Positions 35,504-44,441 of a stretch of 64,000 bases of DNA are shown here, piece after piece. The first letter of the stretch is position 1. Every line of letters begins with the position of its first letter. Location of the stretch: NCBI RefSeq assembly GCF_048020265.1, contig NZ_CP171843.1:2418001-2482000 (forward strand). Direction: 5' to 3'. Source of the stretch: Limnohabitans_A sp048020265. GTDB lineage: Bacteria > Pseudomonadota > Gammaproteobacteria > Burkholderiales > Burkholderiaceae_C. Under the pieces are notes generated by a model. The model searched no databases and was not told the DNA's origin. It saw nothing but the letters and a program-made list of their open reading frames with translations. The translations under genes and the position numbers were made by a program.

Positions 35504-36190
35504 TCAATCCTGTTGGCGCAAGACCGACAAAGCCGCACCCGCCAGCTCGGCCAGGCGCTCGAGCAGGTCGGTGCCCATCTGGCTGTTGAAGCGCTGGGCG
35601 TCGGGTGAGGCCAGCACCAGCAAACCAAAAGCGGGCTGGCCGGGTGCTGCACGCAAAGCGAGCAGCGCCAAAGAAGCCGCCTGGGTCGGCTCGTCCAGCC
35701 ACTGCACGGCCTCGTAACCCGAGTTCGGCCCCACATAAGGCCGGTCGAGCGAGCTGGCCAGCGTCTGCACCGCCTCGGTCACGCCCTGGGCATAAGCCGC
35801 CTGCGCATGCGCGCCCTGCAGCGACCACAGGCGCAAAGCCACTTGCGGCACCTGAAACAGTTCACGGATGTTGTCCACCGCCGACGCGGCCAGCTGGTCC
35901 TGCGGCGTCACCAGCAACTCACACGACCAGCGGTGCAGCTTGTCGGTGAGGATCATGTTCTCGTTGCCATGCCGGATCATGTCCATGATGCGGTGCTCCA
36001 GCCCCTTGATCTTGTCGCGCAGCATTTGCGCCTGGCGCTCTTGCAGGCCCACCGTGCGGTGGCTTTGGGGGTGCGTCAGCTGCACCGTGGCCAGGAGCGA
36101 GGCGTGGCGCTCGAAAAAGTCCGGCGTGTTCACCAGATAGTCGGCGATGTCGTCTTCGGTGATCGGGCTCATGGGTTCAGGCGTGGTCAT
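35504..36190 (-). CDS. DUF484 family protein
   Basis: 228 residues. The N-terminal DIADYLVNTPDFFERH motif and the following coiled coil (LQERQAQMLRDKIKGLEHRI, about 47-66) precede a GAF-like domain (about 85-225). No catalytic function is established for DUF484. It nearly always lies between dapF and xerC, which suggests a link to chromosome segregation or wall metabolism, but this is inference from position. The spacing to xerC is three bases and to dapF 24. Confidence 0.88.
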   Translation of the reverse strand: MTTPEPMSPITEDDIADYLVNTPDFFERHASLLATVQLTHPQSHRTVGLQERQAQMLRDKIKGLEHRIMDMIRHGNENMILTDKLHRWSCELLVTPQDQLAASAVDNIRELFQVPQVALRLWSLQGAHAQAAYAQGVTEAVQTLASSLDRPYVGPNSGYEAVQWLDEPTQAASLALLALRAAPGQPAFGLLVLASPDAQRFNSQMGTDLLERLAELAGAALSVLRQQD

Positions 36191-36214
36191 GCGGGGCTCC
36201 AGAAATTCAAAAGG

Positions 36215-37084
36215 TCAAAGCGAGTCAGGCACATCGATGCTGCCCTCAAAAACAGAGGTGGCCGGGCCGGTCATCAGCACCGGGCTGTCGGCCTGACCAG
36301 CCCACTCGATGGTGAGCACACCGCCGTGGGTCTGCACATCCACACGCGCGTCCAGCCAACCCTGGCGAATACCCGCGACCACCGCCGCACAAGCGCCCGT
36401 GCCGCAGGCCAGGGTCTCGCCCGCGCCGCGCTCGTACACGCGCAGCTTGATCTGGCTGCGCGAGACGATCTGCATGAAACCCGCGTTCACGCGCTTGGGG
36501 AAAGCCGGGTGCTTTTCAATCAGCGGCCCCAGGGCCAGCACCGGGAAGGTGTCGACATCGTCCACACGCTGCACCGCATGCGGGTTGCCCATGGACACCA
36601 CGCCCACCCGGGCAATTCCCAAATCGCCCAGCGCTAAATCAAACACCGGCCAGCCATTGACCTGGTCGCTAATGAGCCCGATGGGGTTGAAGGGCACACG
36701 TTCCCAATCAAAGATGGGCGCCCCCATGTCCACCGTGACACGGCCATCGGGGTTCATGCGCAGCTCGATCTCGCCCTGCTGCACCTTGACGCGCACGGTG
36801 CTTTTGTCGGTCAGGCCCTTGTCGCGCACATAGCGCACAAAGCAGCGGGCCCCGTTGCCGCAATGCTCCACCTCACCGCCATCGGCGTTGTGGATCACGT
36901 ATTCAAAATCCAGCCCGGGCGCGGGCGAGGGCCGAACCGTGAGGATCTGGTCGGCCCCCACGCCAAAGTGGCGGTCGGCCAAAAAACGGTACTGGGCCGC
37001 GCTCAGGCCCAGGCGGCCTTGCGTCTCGTCGAGCACGACAAAGTCGTTGCCGGCCCCTTGCATCTTGGTAAAGCGGATGTGCAT
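36215..37084 (-). CDS. dapF: Diaminopimelate epimerase
   Basis: 289 residues. The two catalytic cysteines are in EHCGNGARC (C75) and ACGTGACA (about 223). The start MHIRFTKMQGAGNDFVVLD is the family signature, so ATG 37084 is chosen over a longer frame. It interconverts LL- and meso-diaminopimelate, giving the residue that MurE adds and lysine's precursor. It heads the dapF-DUF484-xerC operon and diverges from the NUDIX/MBL gene over 61 bases. Confidence 0.97.
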   Translation of the reverse strand: MHIRFTKMQGAGNDFVVLDETQGRLGLSAAQYRFLADRHFGVGADQILTVRPSPAPGLDFEYVIHNADGGEVEHCGNGARCFVRYVRDKGLTDKSTVRVKVQQGEIELRMNPDGRVTVDMGAPIFDWERVPFNPIGLISDQVNGWPVFDLALGDLGIARVGVVSMGNPHAVQRVDDVDTFPVLALGPLIEKHPAFPKRVNAGFMQIVSRSQIKLRVYERGAGETLACGTGACAAVVAGIRQGWLDARVDVQTHGGVLTIEWAGQADSPVLMTGPATSVFEGSIDVPDSL

Positions 37085-37145
37085 GGCCGCGATTATCACC
37101 TTTGGCCCACACCGGAACAGGCCTCCAGTCCCCCGATAATGGGGC

Positions 37146-38804
37146 ATGGCACGCACCTCCCAACTCCTCTACCCCCAACGTGAACCCGCCCCCCTGCGCC
37201 CCGCCGCCACCGTGCTGCTGCTGCGCGACGGGCCGCAAGGCATCGAAGTGCTGATGACCCGCCGCTCGATGACGGCCAGTTTTGCACCCGGCGCCTATGT
37301 GTTCCCGGGTGGCGTGATTGACCCCGGCGATGCCCAGGCGCACAGCATGGCGCAGCGCCGCGCCACCCAAAGCGACCTGCACCTGACGCAGGCGATTGCA
37401 GCCATCCGCGAGAGCTTCGAGGAGCTGGGCATCTTGTTCGCCCGTCATGCCGATGGCCGCTGGGCAGACCACGACGACATCGCCGCCATCGACCGCCAAG
37501 CCCCCCCGGATTCACCGTTTGCCGCCCAATGCCAAGCCCAAGGCCTGAGCTTGGCCGCCGACCAAGTGTTTGTGCTGGCCCACTGGATCACCGACCGCGA
37601 CCTGCCGCGGCGCTTTGATGTGCCTTTTTTAGTGGCCCGCATGCCCGAAGGCCAAACCCCGGTGGCCGACGAGTCCGAGCAGTTCGAGCCGGTCTGGGTG
37701 CGCCCGGCCGACGCGCTGGCCCGGCACGAAGCGGGGGATTTTTTCATGGTCTACCCGACCATCCGCACGCTGGAGCGCCTCAAAGCCTTTGCCAGTGTGG
37801 ACGCGGTGCTGCAAGCCTGCGCCGTCAACGACGAGCCCCTGTGGACCAGCTGCCCCCGTGCCGGCTGGCTGGCGGGCAACGAAGCGCGTTACATGGAGCA
37901 CGAAGCCCCATTTGGCGAGCTGGCCCTGGTCACGCCCGACGGGCAAATCCACCACCACCTGGACTGGCAGACCGACCAGCCTGTCCCGTTGCTGAAGAAC
38001 GTGCAGCGCCTCACGGCCCCCAACCCCGGGGTGATGACCGGCCCTGGCACCAACAGTTATTTGGTGGGTGACCCGGACACCGGCTACATCGCCATCGACC
38101 CGGGCCCGGCCGACGACGAGCACCTGCAGCGCCTGTGGCGTGCCGCAGGCGGACAGATCAAGGCGATTGTGTGCACCCACTCGCACCCGGACCATTCCCC
38201 CGGCGCGGCCCCGCTGCAAGCCCTGTGCACAAACAAGCCGCCGATTCTGGGCCTGGCCTCCAAGCCCACCGCCCGCGCCAACAGCCGCTTCACCCCCGAG
38301 CGTGAGCTGGCCGACGGTGAGAAGCTGGTGCTGCAAGGCATCGGCGTCCAAGGCGAAATCACCCACACCCTGCGCGTGGTGCACACCCCCGGCCACGCGG
38401 CCAACCACCTGTGCCTGGTGCTGGAAGAAGACGGCCTGCTGTTCTCGGGCGACCATGTGCTCAACGGCAGTACCACCGTGATCGACCCGCCCGACGGCCA
38501 CATGGGCGACTATTTGGATTCACTGGACAAACTGGCTGCGGCCTGCGAAGCCGGGGGGATTGAGTTCATCTTGCCCGCGCACGGCCATGTGCTGGGCTTT
38601 GCCCACCAGGCCATCACGCACCTGAAGGCCCACCGCTTGAAGCGCGAAGCCAAAATAGCCGCCGCCATGCAGGCCCTGCCCCAAGGCAGCCTGCAGGAAT
38701 GGGTGGAAAAAGCCTACAACGACGTGCCGCCCCGCCTCTGGCCCGTGGCTGCCCGCTCGCTGCAAGCGCATGTGGACCACATCCGCGAACAAGCCCTGTC
38801 TTGA
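37146..38804 (+). CDS. NUDIX hydrolase fused to metallo-beta-lactamase domain
   Basis: 552 residues in two domains. The NUDIX half (about 17-215) carries FPGGVIDPGD and AIRESFEELGI, with an unusually long insert between the two parts of the Nudix box. The MBL half (about 270-550, LACTB2-like) has THSHPDHSPGA, TPGHAANH and LFSGDHVLNG, the zinc ligands. Each domain looks catalytically intact. LACTB2 relatives are single-strand RNases or thioesterase-like hydrolases, and the NUDIX partner usually cleaves nucleoside diphosphate or CoA derivatives. The shared substrate is unknown. Confidence 0.88.
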   Translation: MARTSQLLYPQREPAPLRPAATVLLLRDGPQGIEVLMTRRSMTASFAPGAYVFPGGVIDPGDAQAHSMAQRRATQSDLHLTQAIAAIRESFEELGILFARHADGRWADHDDIAAIDRQAPPDSPFAAQCQAQGLSLAADQVFVLAHWITDRDLPRRFDVPFLVARMPEGQTPVADESEQFEPVWVRPADALARHEAGDFFMVYPTIRTLERLKAFASVDAVLQACAVNDEPLWTSCPRAGWLAGNEARYMEHEAPFGELALVTPDGQIHHHLDWQTDQPVPLLKNVQRLTAPNPGVMTGPGTNSYLVGDPDTGYIAIDPGPADDEHLQRLWRAAGGQIKAIVCTHSHPDHSPGAAPLQALCTNKPPILGLASKPTARANSRFTPERELADGEKLVLQGIGVQGEITHTLRVVHTPGHAANHLCLVLEEDGLLFSGDHVLNGSTTVIDPPDGHMGDYLDSLDKLAAACEAGGIEFILPAHGHVLGFAHQAITHLKAHRLKREAKIAAAMQALPQGSLQEWVEKAYNDVPPRLWPVAARSLQAHVDHIREQALS

Positions 38805-38832
38805 TTCGCTTTGAGTATTTTTGAAAGCATTG

Positions 38833-39528
38833 ATGATTTCCTCTGAAGAAGGCATTCGACTGGCCAAACGCGTGGCCGCCGAGCAAAACTGCTCGCGCCG
38901 CGAAGCCGAAGCACTGATCGTGGCCGGTGGTGTGCAGGTGGCGGGCAAAGTCGTGACCGACCCGGCCCGGCGTGTGCGCGAGGAGCAAACCGTTCAAGTC
39001 AACCGCCTGGTGTCCATGGCCGCACTGGCCCCGTTGACCCTGGTGCTGTTCAAGCCCGCGCACCGGGTGGCCAACCTGGCCTGGCTGCAGGACACGGTGG
39101 GCCTCAAAGCCCCCCAGCCCGGCCTGTGGGGGCCCGAGCGCCTGGCCAAAATGCAGATGCCCCTGCCCTTGGCCAAACCCGCCAGCGGACTGTGTATTTT
39201 TTCGGACGATGTGGGCGTGCTGCGCCACCTGGAAGACCGCCGCAGCCCCATGGAGCAGGAATGGATGGCCACCGTGGGCGGCGAAGTGCCAGACGGCCTG
39301 GTCAAAGCCCTGAACGGCCCGGGCATCCGCGCCAGCATCAACCGCCAGACCGAGCAAGTCACGGTGCTGCGCATCGCGGGCAAAGACATCGACGCTCTGG
39401 CCTTGGGCCGCTGGCTGGACGAACAATGCCCTCTGCAGGACCTGCGCCGCCAACGCGTGGGCCGCTTGAGCCTGGCCCCGCTGGAGCCTGGCCAATGGCG
39501 GCAACTGGCTGGCCACGAGCGCTTCTAG
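38833..39528 (+). CDS. RsuA-like pseudouridine-synthase homologue, probably inactive
   Basis: 231 residues. An N-terminal S4 RNA-binding domain (about 7-60, IRLAKRVAAEQNCSRREAE) is followed by an RsuA/RluB-type fold. Where active enzymes have GRLDxDTxGL, this protein reads LPLAKPASGL (about 111-120), so the invariant catalytic Asp is Ala. SDDVGVLRHL still aligns with the following strand. It probably binds RNA without isomerising uridine. I use ATG 38833; a TTG twelve bases upstream is an alternative. It follows the NUDIX/MBL gene by 28 bases. Confidence 0.78.
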   Translation: MISSEEGIRLAKRVAAEQNCSRREAEALIVAGGVQVAGKVVTDPARRVREEQTVQVNRLVSMAALAPLTLVLFKPAHRVANLAWLQDTVGLKAPQPGLWGPERLAKMQMPLPLAKPASGLCIFSDDVGVLRHLEDRRSPMEQEWMATVGGEVPDGLVKALNGPGIRASINRQTEQVTVLRIAGKDIDALALGRWLDEQCPLQDLRRQRVGRLSLAPLEPGQWRQLAGHERF

Positions 39529-39573
39529 TTGATTTCCGACAAAAATACACAGGATTTACCCTTGAAATGGAAC

Positions 39574-39662
39574 GGGTAATGCCCAACTGTGTCATGAGTC
39601 TGAGAAAATGACCGTTCAGTCACCACTGCAAACCATGCAGTCAGTGACCGGGGCAATGCCCA
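39574..39662 (+). promoter_or_regulatory. Two copies of GGGYAATGCCCA upstream of the IscR-like gene
   Basis: GGGTAATGCCCA (39574-39585) and GGGCAATGCCCA (39651-39662) lie 77 bases apart in the 167-base leader; the second core is a perfect palindrome around one base. They are candidate operators, perhaps for the adjacent Rrf2-family protein itself. Confidence 0.35.
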
Positions 39663-39695
39663 TGAGGGCTTGTCCAACGCAGAAAGGAGCACACC

Positions 39696-40217
39696 ATGCG
39701 TTTGAGCACCAAGAGCCGATTTGCCGTCACCGCCATGATCGACATCGCCCTGCGCGAAGACCGCGGCCCTGTGTCGCTGGCCGCCATCAGCGTGCGCCAC
39801 CAAATTTCGCTGTCCTATCTGGAACAGCTGTTCAGCAAGCTGCGCCAGCAAGGCCTGGTCGAGAGCACGCGTGGCCCGGGCGGCGGTTATTCGCTGTCGC
39901 GCAGCGCTGAAAAGATCACCATGGCCGACATCGTGGGTGCCGTGGACGCCCCTTCCGATGACGAAACCGCAGCCGACGGCAGCTGGATGAACAGCGAGCT
40001 GTGGGCCAGCCTGAACGAAAAAATGTTGACGCACCTGCAGTCGATCAGCCTGCGACAGCTGGTGGCCGAGCAGCGCACCAAAGGCGTCACCGTTGAGCCA
40101 GCACCTGCGCCCGCCGTCAAGCGCGGCGTGTTTGCCAAGCCCAAAAGCACCTTGAAAATCACGGCCCCCAATTCGGTGTTCGCGCTGGCGGGCACCTTGA
40201 TGCCTTCACGCGGCTGA
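39696..40217 (+). CDS. Rrf2/IscR-family regulator without Fe-S cysteines
   Basis: 173 residues. The winged helix is strongly IscR-like: MRLSTKSRFAVTAMIDIAL, then SLSYLEQLFSKLRQQGLVES and TRGPGGGYSLSR. In IscR three cysteines and a histidine near residues 92-107 hold a [2Fe-2S] cluster. Here the same segment (ETAADGSWMNSELWASLNE) has no cysteine, and none occurs anywhere in the protein. It should act only in the cluster-free state. No isc genes adjoin it. AAAGGAG precedes the ATG, and a strong terminator follows 20 bases after the stop. Confidence 0.85.
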   Translation: MRLSTKSRFAVTAMIDIALREDRGPVSLAAISVRHQISLSYLEQLFSKLRQQGLVESTRGPGGGYSLSRSAEKITMADIVGAVDAPSDDETAADGSWMNSELWASLNEKMLTHLQSISLRQLVAEQRTKGVTVEPAPAPAVKRGVFAKPKSTLKITAPNSVFALAGTLMPSRG

Positions 40218-40236
40218 GGGGCTTTTGAGCCGCCAC

Positions 40237-40262
40237 AAAAAACCCGCTTCGGCGGGTTTTTT
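40237..40262. terminator. Shared terminator of the IscR-like gene and rnpB
   Basis: AAAAAACCCGC, loop TTCG and GCGGGTTTTTT form a hairpin with A and T tracts on both sides. It serves the plus-strand regulator and the minus-strand RNase P RNA. Confidence 0.9.
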
Positions 40263-40278
40263 CATGGGTTAAAAAAGT

Positions 40279-40631
40279 GTGAAGCTCGCCGATAAGCCGG
40301 ATTCTGTGCACAGCGGTTGCCCGCTGCGTGACCGCCATTACTCTGGGCCGGGGGTCGCCCACCCGGCTCGATGCTACCTACCCGCCAACTCACCCCGCGG
40401 AACCACAGGGAGAAGCGGCGCGGCGAACCGCGCCACTTCAGGAAGGCCTACTTGGTATTGCTGCGCGTAGAGATTGCCCGTTTCACCCGAACTCAATCGG
40501 CTCGTCTCTGTTGCTCTGATCCTCACCTCACGGTGGAGAGGCGTTGCCTCCTACGCTGTCCTGTGCAGTCCGGACGTTCCTCCAGTGCCTCCTTTCGGAG
40601 ATCGCACCAGCGACGGTCTGGCGAGCTTCAC
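40279..40631 (-). ncRNA. rnpB: RNase P RNA (M1 RNA, bacterial class A)
   Basis: About 353 bases. The 5' end (GAAGCTCGCCAGACCG on the minus strand) pairs with the 3' end (CGGCGAGCTTC) to close helix P1. The core GGAGGAACGTCCGGAC near the 5' part and the AGAATCCGGCTTATCGG segment near the 3' end are the conserved universal regions. With protein C5 it matures tRNA 5' ends. Its 3' end runs into the terminator shared with the IscR-like gene. The exact ends are estimated from P1. Confidence 0.93.
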
Positions 40632-40637
40632 ATGCCG

Positions 40638-40643
40638 ATTATC
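40638..40643 (-). promoter_or_regulatory. Candidate -10 box of rnpB
   Basis: GATAAT on the minus strand ends seven bases before the inferred rnpB 5' end, the right distance for a transcription start. No convincing -35 box is seen 16-18 bases further up. The rest of the gap up to cysK (40644-40759) shows no gene. Confidence 0.4.
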
Positions 40644-40759
40644 ACCTGCCCTCACAACACCCAGGTGGATTGCACCAGAATGTGCCCGGCAAGACACGCC
40701 CAGGCAGCGCCGTCACGCACAATATTGGGTTTAGACACCTCACACACCGGAGTTCCGCC

Positions 40760-41677
<918 letters not shown>

Positions 41678-41733
41678 ACGCACAGCGATAATCTCGGCTT
41701 CTTGCTTGATAACCACAAGCCACAGAGGTTGCC

Positions 41734-43569
41734 ATGATCCGGATTTCAGAACTCAAACTCCCCCTCTCGGCCCTGCCGGTCGATACGCGCCGCGCGGCCG
41801 ATGCGCCGTCAGAAACCGACGAAGACCGCCTGCCCACGCCGCATCCGATCGATGCCCTGCGCCAATTGGCCGCGCAAGCGCTGGGCCTCAGCGCCGCCGA
41901 CATCGCCGGTTTGCACGTCTTCAAACGCAGCTTTGACGCCCGCAAGGCCGACTTGCGGGCGGTCTACATCGTGGACCTGTCGCTGTTGGACGCGCAAAGC
42001 GAAAACCGCTTGCTGAAGGCGTTTGAAAAGAACCCCCACATTCAACCCACGCCCGACATGGTTTGGCACCCGCCCTGCCAGGCTCCGGCCAGTTTTGGCG
42101 CAGAAGAAGGCGAGCGCCCGGTGGTGGTGGGCTTTGGTCCATGCGGCATGTTCGCCGCCCTGGCGCTGGCGCAAATGGGCTTTCGGCCCATCGTGCTGGA
42201 GCGCGGCAAACCGGTGCGTGAACGCACCAAGGACACTTGGGGCCTGTGGCGCAAAAAAGTGCTCAACCCCGAGAGCAATGTGCAGTTTGGCGAAGGCGGC
42301 GCGGGCACCTTCTCTGACGGCAAGCTGTACAGCCAGATCAAGGACCCACGTCACCTGGGCCGCAAGGTGATGGACGAATTCGTCAAGGCGGGCGCACCCG
42401 CCGACATCCTGTATGCGGCGCACCCGCACATCGGCACCTTCAAGCTGGTCAAAGTGGTGGAACACATCCGCGAACAGATCATCGCGTTGGGCGGCGAAAT
42501 TCGCTTCGAGCAACGCGTGAGCGATGTGCTGCTTTCGCCCGCCGCCAGGGGCCAGCAGCTCACCGGGCTACTGGTGCAAGACCTGCGCACGGGCGAACAC
42601 CACACCCTGCACACGCGCCACGCCGTCATGGCGCTGGGCCACAGTTCGCGTGACACCTTTGTCATGCTGCACCGCCGTGGCGTGGCCATGCAGGCCAAGG
42701 CGTTTTCAATTGGTGTGCGCATCGAGCACCCACAAAGCGTGATCGACCAGGCCCGCTGGGGTCGCCATGCTGGTCACCCGCTGCTGGGCGCGGCCGATTA
42801 CAAGCTGGTGCACCACGCGCAAAACGGCCGTGCCGTCTACAGCTTTTGCATGTGCCCAGGTGGCACGGTGGTGGCCGCCACCAGCGAGCCAGGCCGCGTG
42901 GTCACCAACGGCATGAGCCAGTACTCGCGCAACGAACGCAACGCCAACGCGGGCATGGTGGTGGCCATCGACCCACCCGATTACCCGCTGGACACCGCCG
43001 CCTGGCAGGCCGCCTTTGGCGAGCCAGACGGCACCCAGCTGGCACAAGAAGCCCAGGCCTTGGCCGCGCAGCAGCCCCCTGTGCCGCACCCGCTGTCGGG
43101 CATCGTGCTGCAGCGTCAGCTCGAAACCCGCGCCTTTGAAGTGGGCGGCAGCAACTACGAAGCCCCCGGCCAACTGGTGGGTGACTTTTTAGCCCAACGC
43201 CCCTCCACCACTTGGGGCAGCGTGCAGCCGTCTTACAAACCCGGCGTGAAGCTGGTGGACTTGGCCGATGTGTTGCCGGGCTACGCTGTGGCCGCCATGC
43301 GTGAAGCGCTGCCGGTGTTCGGCCGCAAGATCAAGGGTTACGACATGGCGGACGCGGTGATGACCGGGGTGGAAACGCGCACCTCTTCGCCCCTGCGCAT
43401 CCCGCGTGGCGACGACCACCAAAGCACCAACACCCGAGGCCTGTACCCGGCCGGCGAAGGTGCCAGCTACGCGGGCGGCATCTTGTCCGCGGGCGTGGAC
43501 GGCATCAAAGTGGCCGAGTCTTTGGCGCAGCACATCAGCGCCCAACGCCATCCGGACTCACAGCCCTGA
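41734..43569 (+). CDS. COG2509-type FAD-dependent oxidoreductase
   Basis: 611 residues. An N-terminal domain of about 125 residues (ferredoxin-like, LHVFKRSFDARKADLRAVY) precedes the FAD-binding Rossmann motif VVVGFGPCGMFAALALAQMG (about 130-149). QFGEGGAGTFSDGKL and GEGASYAGGILSAGVDGI are hallmark stretches of the COG2509 family. These flavoproteins are widespread but their substrate is not established. AGAGG lies before the ATG. It ends five bases from the convergent Crp-like gene and 56 bases after cysK, with no evident terminator between. Confidence 0.88.
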   Translation: MIRISELKLPLSALPVDTRRAADAPSETDEDRLPTPHPIDALRQLAAQALGLSAADIAGLHVFKRSFDARKADLRAVYIVDLSLLDAQSENRLLKAFEKNPHIQPTPDMVWHPPCQAPASFGAEEGERPVVVGFGPCGMFAALALAQMGFRPIVLERGKPVRERTKDTWGLWRKKVLNPESNVQFGEGGAGTFSDGKLYSQIKDPRHLGRKVMDEFVKAGAPADILYAAHPHIGTFKLVKVVEHIREQIIALGGEIRFEQRVSDVLLSPAARGQQLTGLLVQDLRTGEHHTLHTRHAVMALGHSSRDTFVMLHRRGVAMQAKAFSIGVRIEHPQSVIDQARWGRHAGHPLLGAADYKLVHHAQNGRAVYSFCMCPGGTVVAATSEPGRVVTNGMSQYSRNERNANAGMVVAIDPPDYPLDTAAWQAAFGEPDGTQLAQEAQALAAQQPPVPHPLSGIVLQRQLETRAFEVGGSNYEAPGQLVGDFLAQRPSTTWGSVQPSYKPGVKLVDLADVLPGYAVAAMREALPVFGRKIKGYDMADAVMTGVETRTSSPLRIPRGDDHQSTNTRGLYPAGEGASYAGGILSAGVDGIKVAESLAQHISAQRHPDSQP

Positions 43570-43574
43570 ACGCT

Positions 43575-44246
43575 TCACGGGGCGAAATTCGAATGGGCCA
43601 TGCGTGCATGACACGAGCAGGCCTGCGCTGCGAGCTGGGGATTGCGCCTGGTGCGCAAGCAGCCTTCGTCCACCACGAAACCACGCGAATCGGACACCGC
43701 TGGCTCAGCGGATGTTGACAGCCAGGTCTGAATGCCCGGTGGCAAGCCCGCCAGACTCAGCGTCAACTCGGTTTTGGGAGACTGGGCCAAGCCATACAGC
43801 AGCCAACTGGCCAGTTGCTGCGATGGGCTGTGGTGCTGGGCACAAAACGACCACTGCGCCATTTGACCGATCAGGCTTTGCGCCGCCGATGCGGCGTGCC
43901 ACAACCACGAAGCAAAACGCTCCGGATCTTCGCGCACCACCGCCCAGTCCAGCCGATAAGCACGCCCTGGCGAGACAACATGCGCCTGCCAAGTCGCGCC
44001 CTCTGCGGGAGGCAGCAAAACACAACCCTGTCGCCCCACCAGCGCCACGGCCACCCCAACCGAATGCACCGGCACCAGGCTGATCAGGGCGTCCACCGGA
44101 AAATACGCCCAAGCGCCCGAATCCCCGGTCTCCTCCAGCAGGGGGCCCGGCTGCAGGTTCACGAGCGTACAGCTCACGTCGCCGACCCAGGCACCACTGG
44201 CCAACATCAAGGCAAGGCAAGCGTTTTCAATGTTTTCTGTGTGCAA
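43575..44246 (-). CDS. Crp/Fnr-like sensor-domain protein lacking a recognisable HTH
   Basis: About 223 residues. The N-terminal part resembles the cyclic-nucleotide-binding-like barrel of its two neighbours (WAYFPVDALISLVPV, VALVGRQGCVLLPP), and a dimerisation helix follows (SQQLASWLLYGLAQSP). After TELTLSLAGLP, where the neighbours have the helix-turn-helix, the sequence (GIQTWLSTSAEPAVSDSRG) shows no HTH pattern. It may be a sensor without DNA binding or a decaying paralogue. The start is uncertain: TTG 44246 has GGAG nine bases upstream; TTG 44261 and ATG 44207 are alternatives. Confidence 0.65.
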   Translation of the reverse strand: MHTENIENACLALMLASGAWVGDVSCTLVNLQPGPLLEETGDSGAWAYFPVDALISLVPVHSVGVAVALVGRQGCVLLPPAEGATWQAHVVSPGRAYRLDWAVVREDPERFASWLWHAASAAQSLIGQMAQWSFCAQHHSPSQQLASWLLYGLAQSPKTELTLSLAGLPPGIQTWLSTSAEPAVSDSRGFVVDEGCLRTRRNPQLAAQACSCHARMAHSNFAP

Positions 44247-44347
44247 ATGTCTTCGCTCCAAACGCCCTTTGGGGATTCCTGCATCTTATGTTCTTTATCG
44301 CACACAAAAGCGGTTTTGTATCTGATTAACTCGATGAACTCGCGACA

Positions 44348-44353
44348 TATACT
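44348..44353 (+). promoter_or_regulatory. Candidate -10 box (TATACT) in the divergent Crp gap
   Basis: The 195-base gap between the divergent Crp-like genes is AT-rich. TATACT at 44348-44353 is a good -10 box for the plus-strand regulator, but no TTGACA-like -35 is correctly placed, so an activator may be needed. Confidence 0.35.
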
Positions 44354-44441
44354 TTGCGATTTACCAAAACCTTCAACTTTCGCTGGCCTTTTTTTCCACA
44401 CTGCAGCGCCTTTCAACCGCCGTGCAACCTGGTAATTTTCA

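Noticed and set aside
37085..37145. tRNA or small RNA between dapF and the NUDIX gene
   Set aside because: Too short and without a cloverleaf or T-loop motif. I found no tRNA elsewhere in the window, although a covariance search would be decisive.
40544..40759. Upstream extension of cysK into the rnpB region
   Set aside because: The extra residues are the translation of RNase P RNA sequence; CysK homology starts at ATG 40760.
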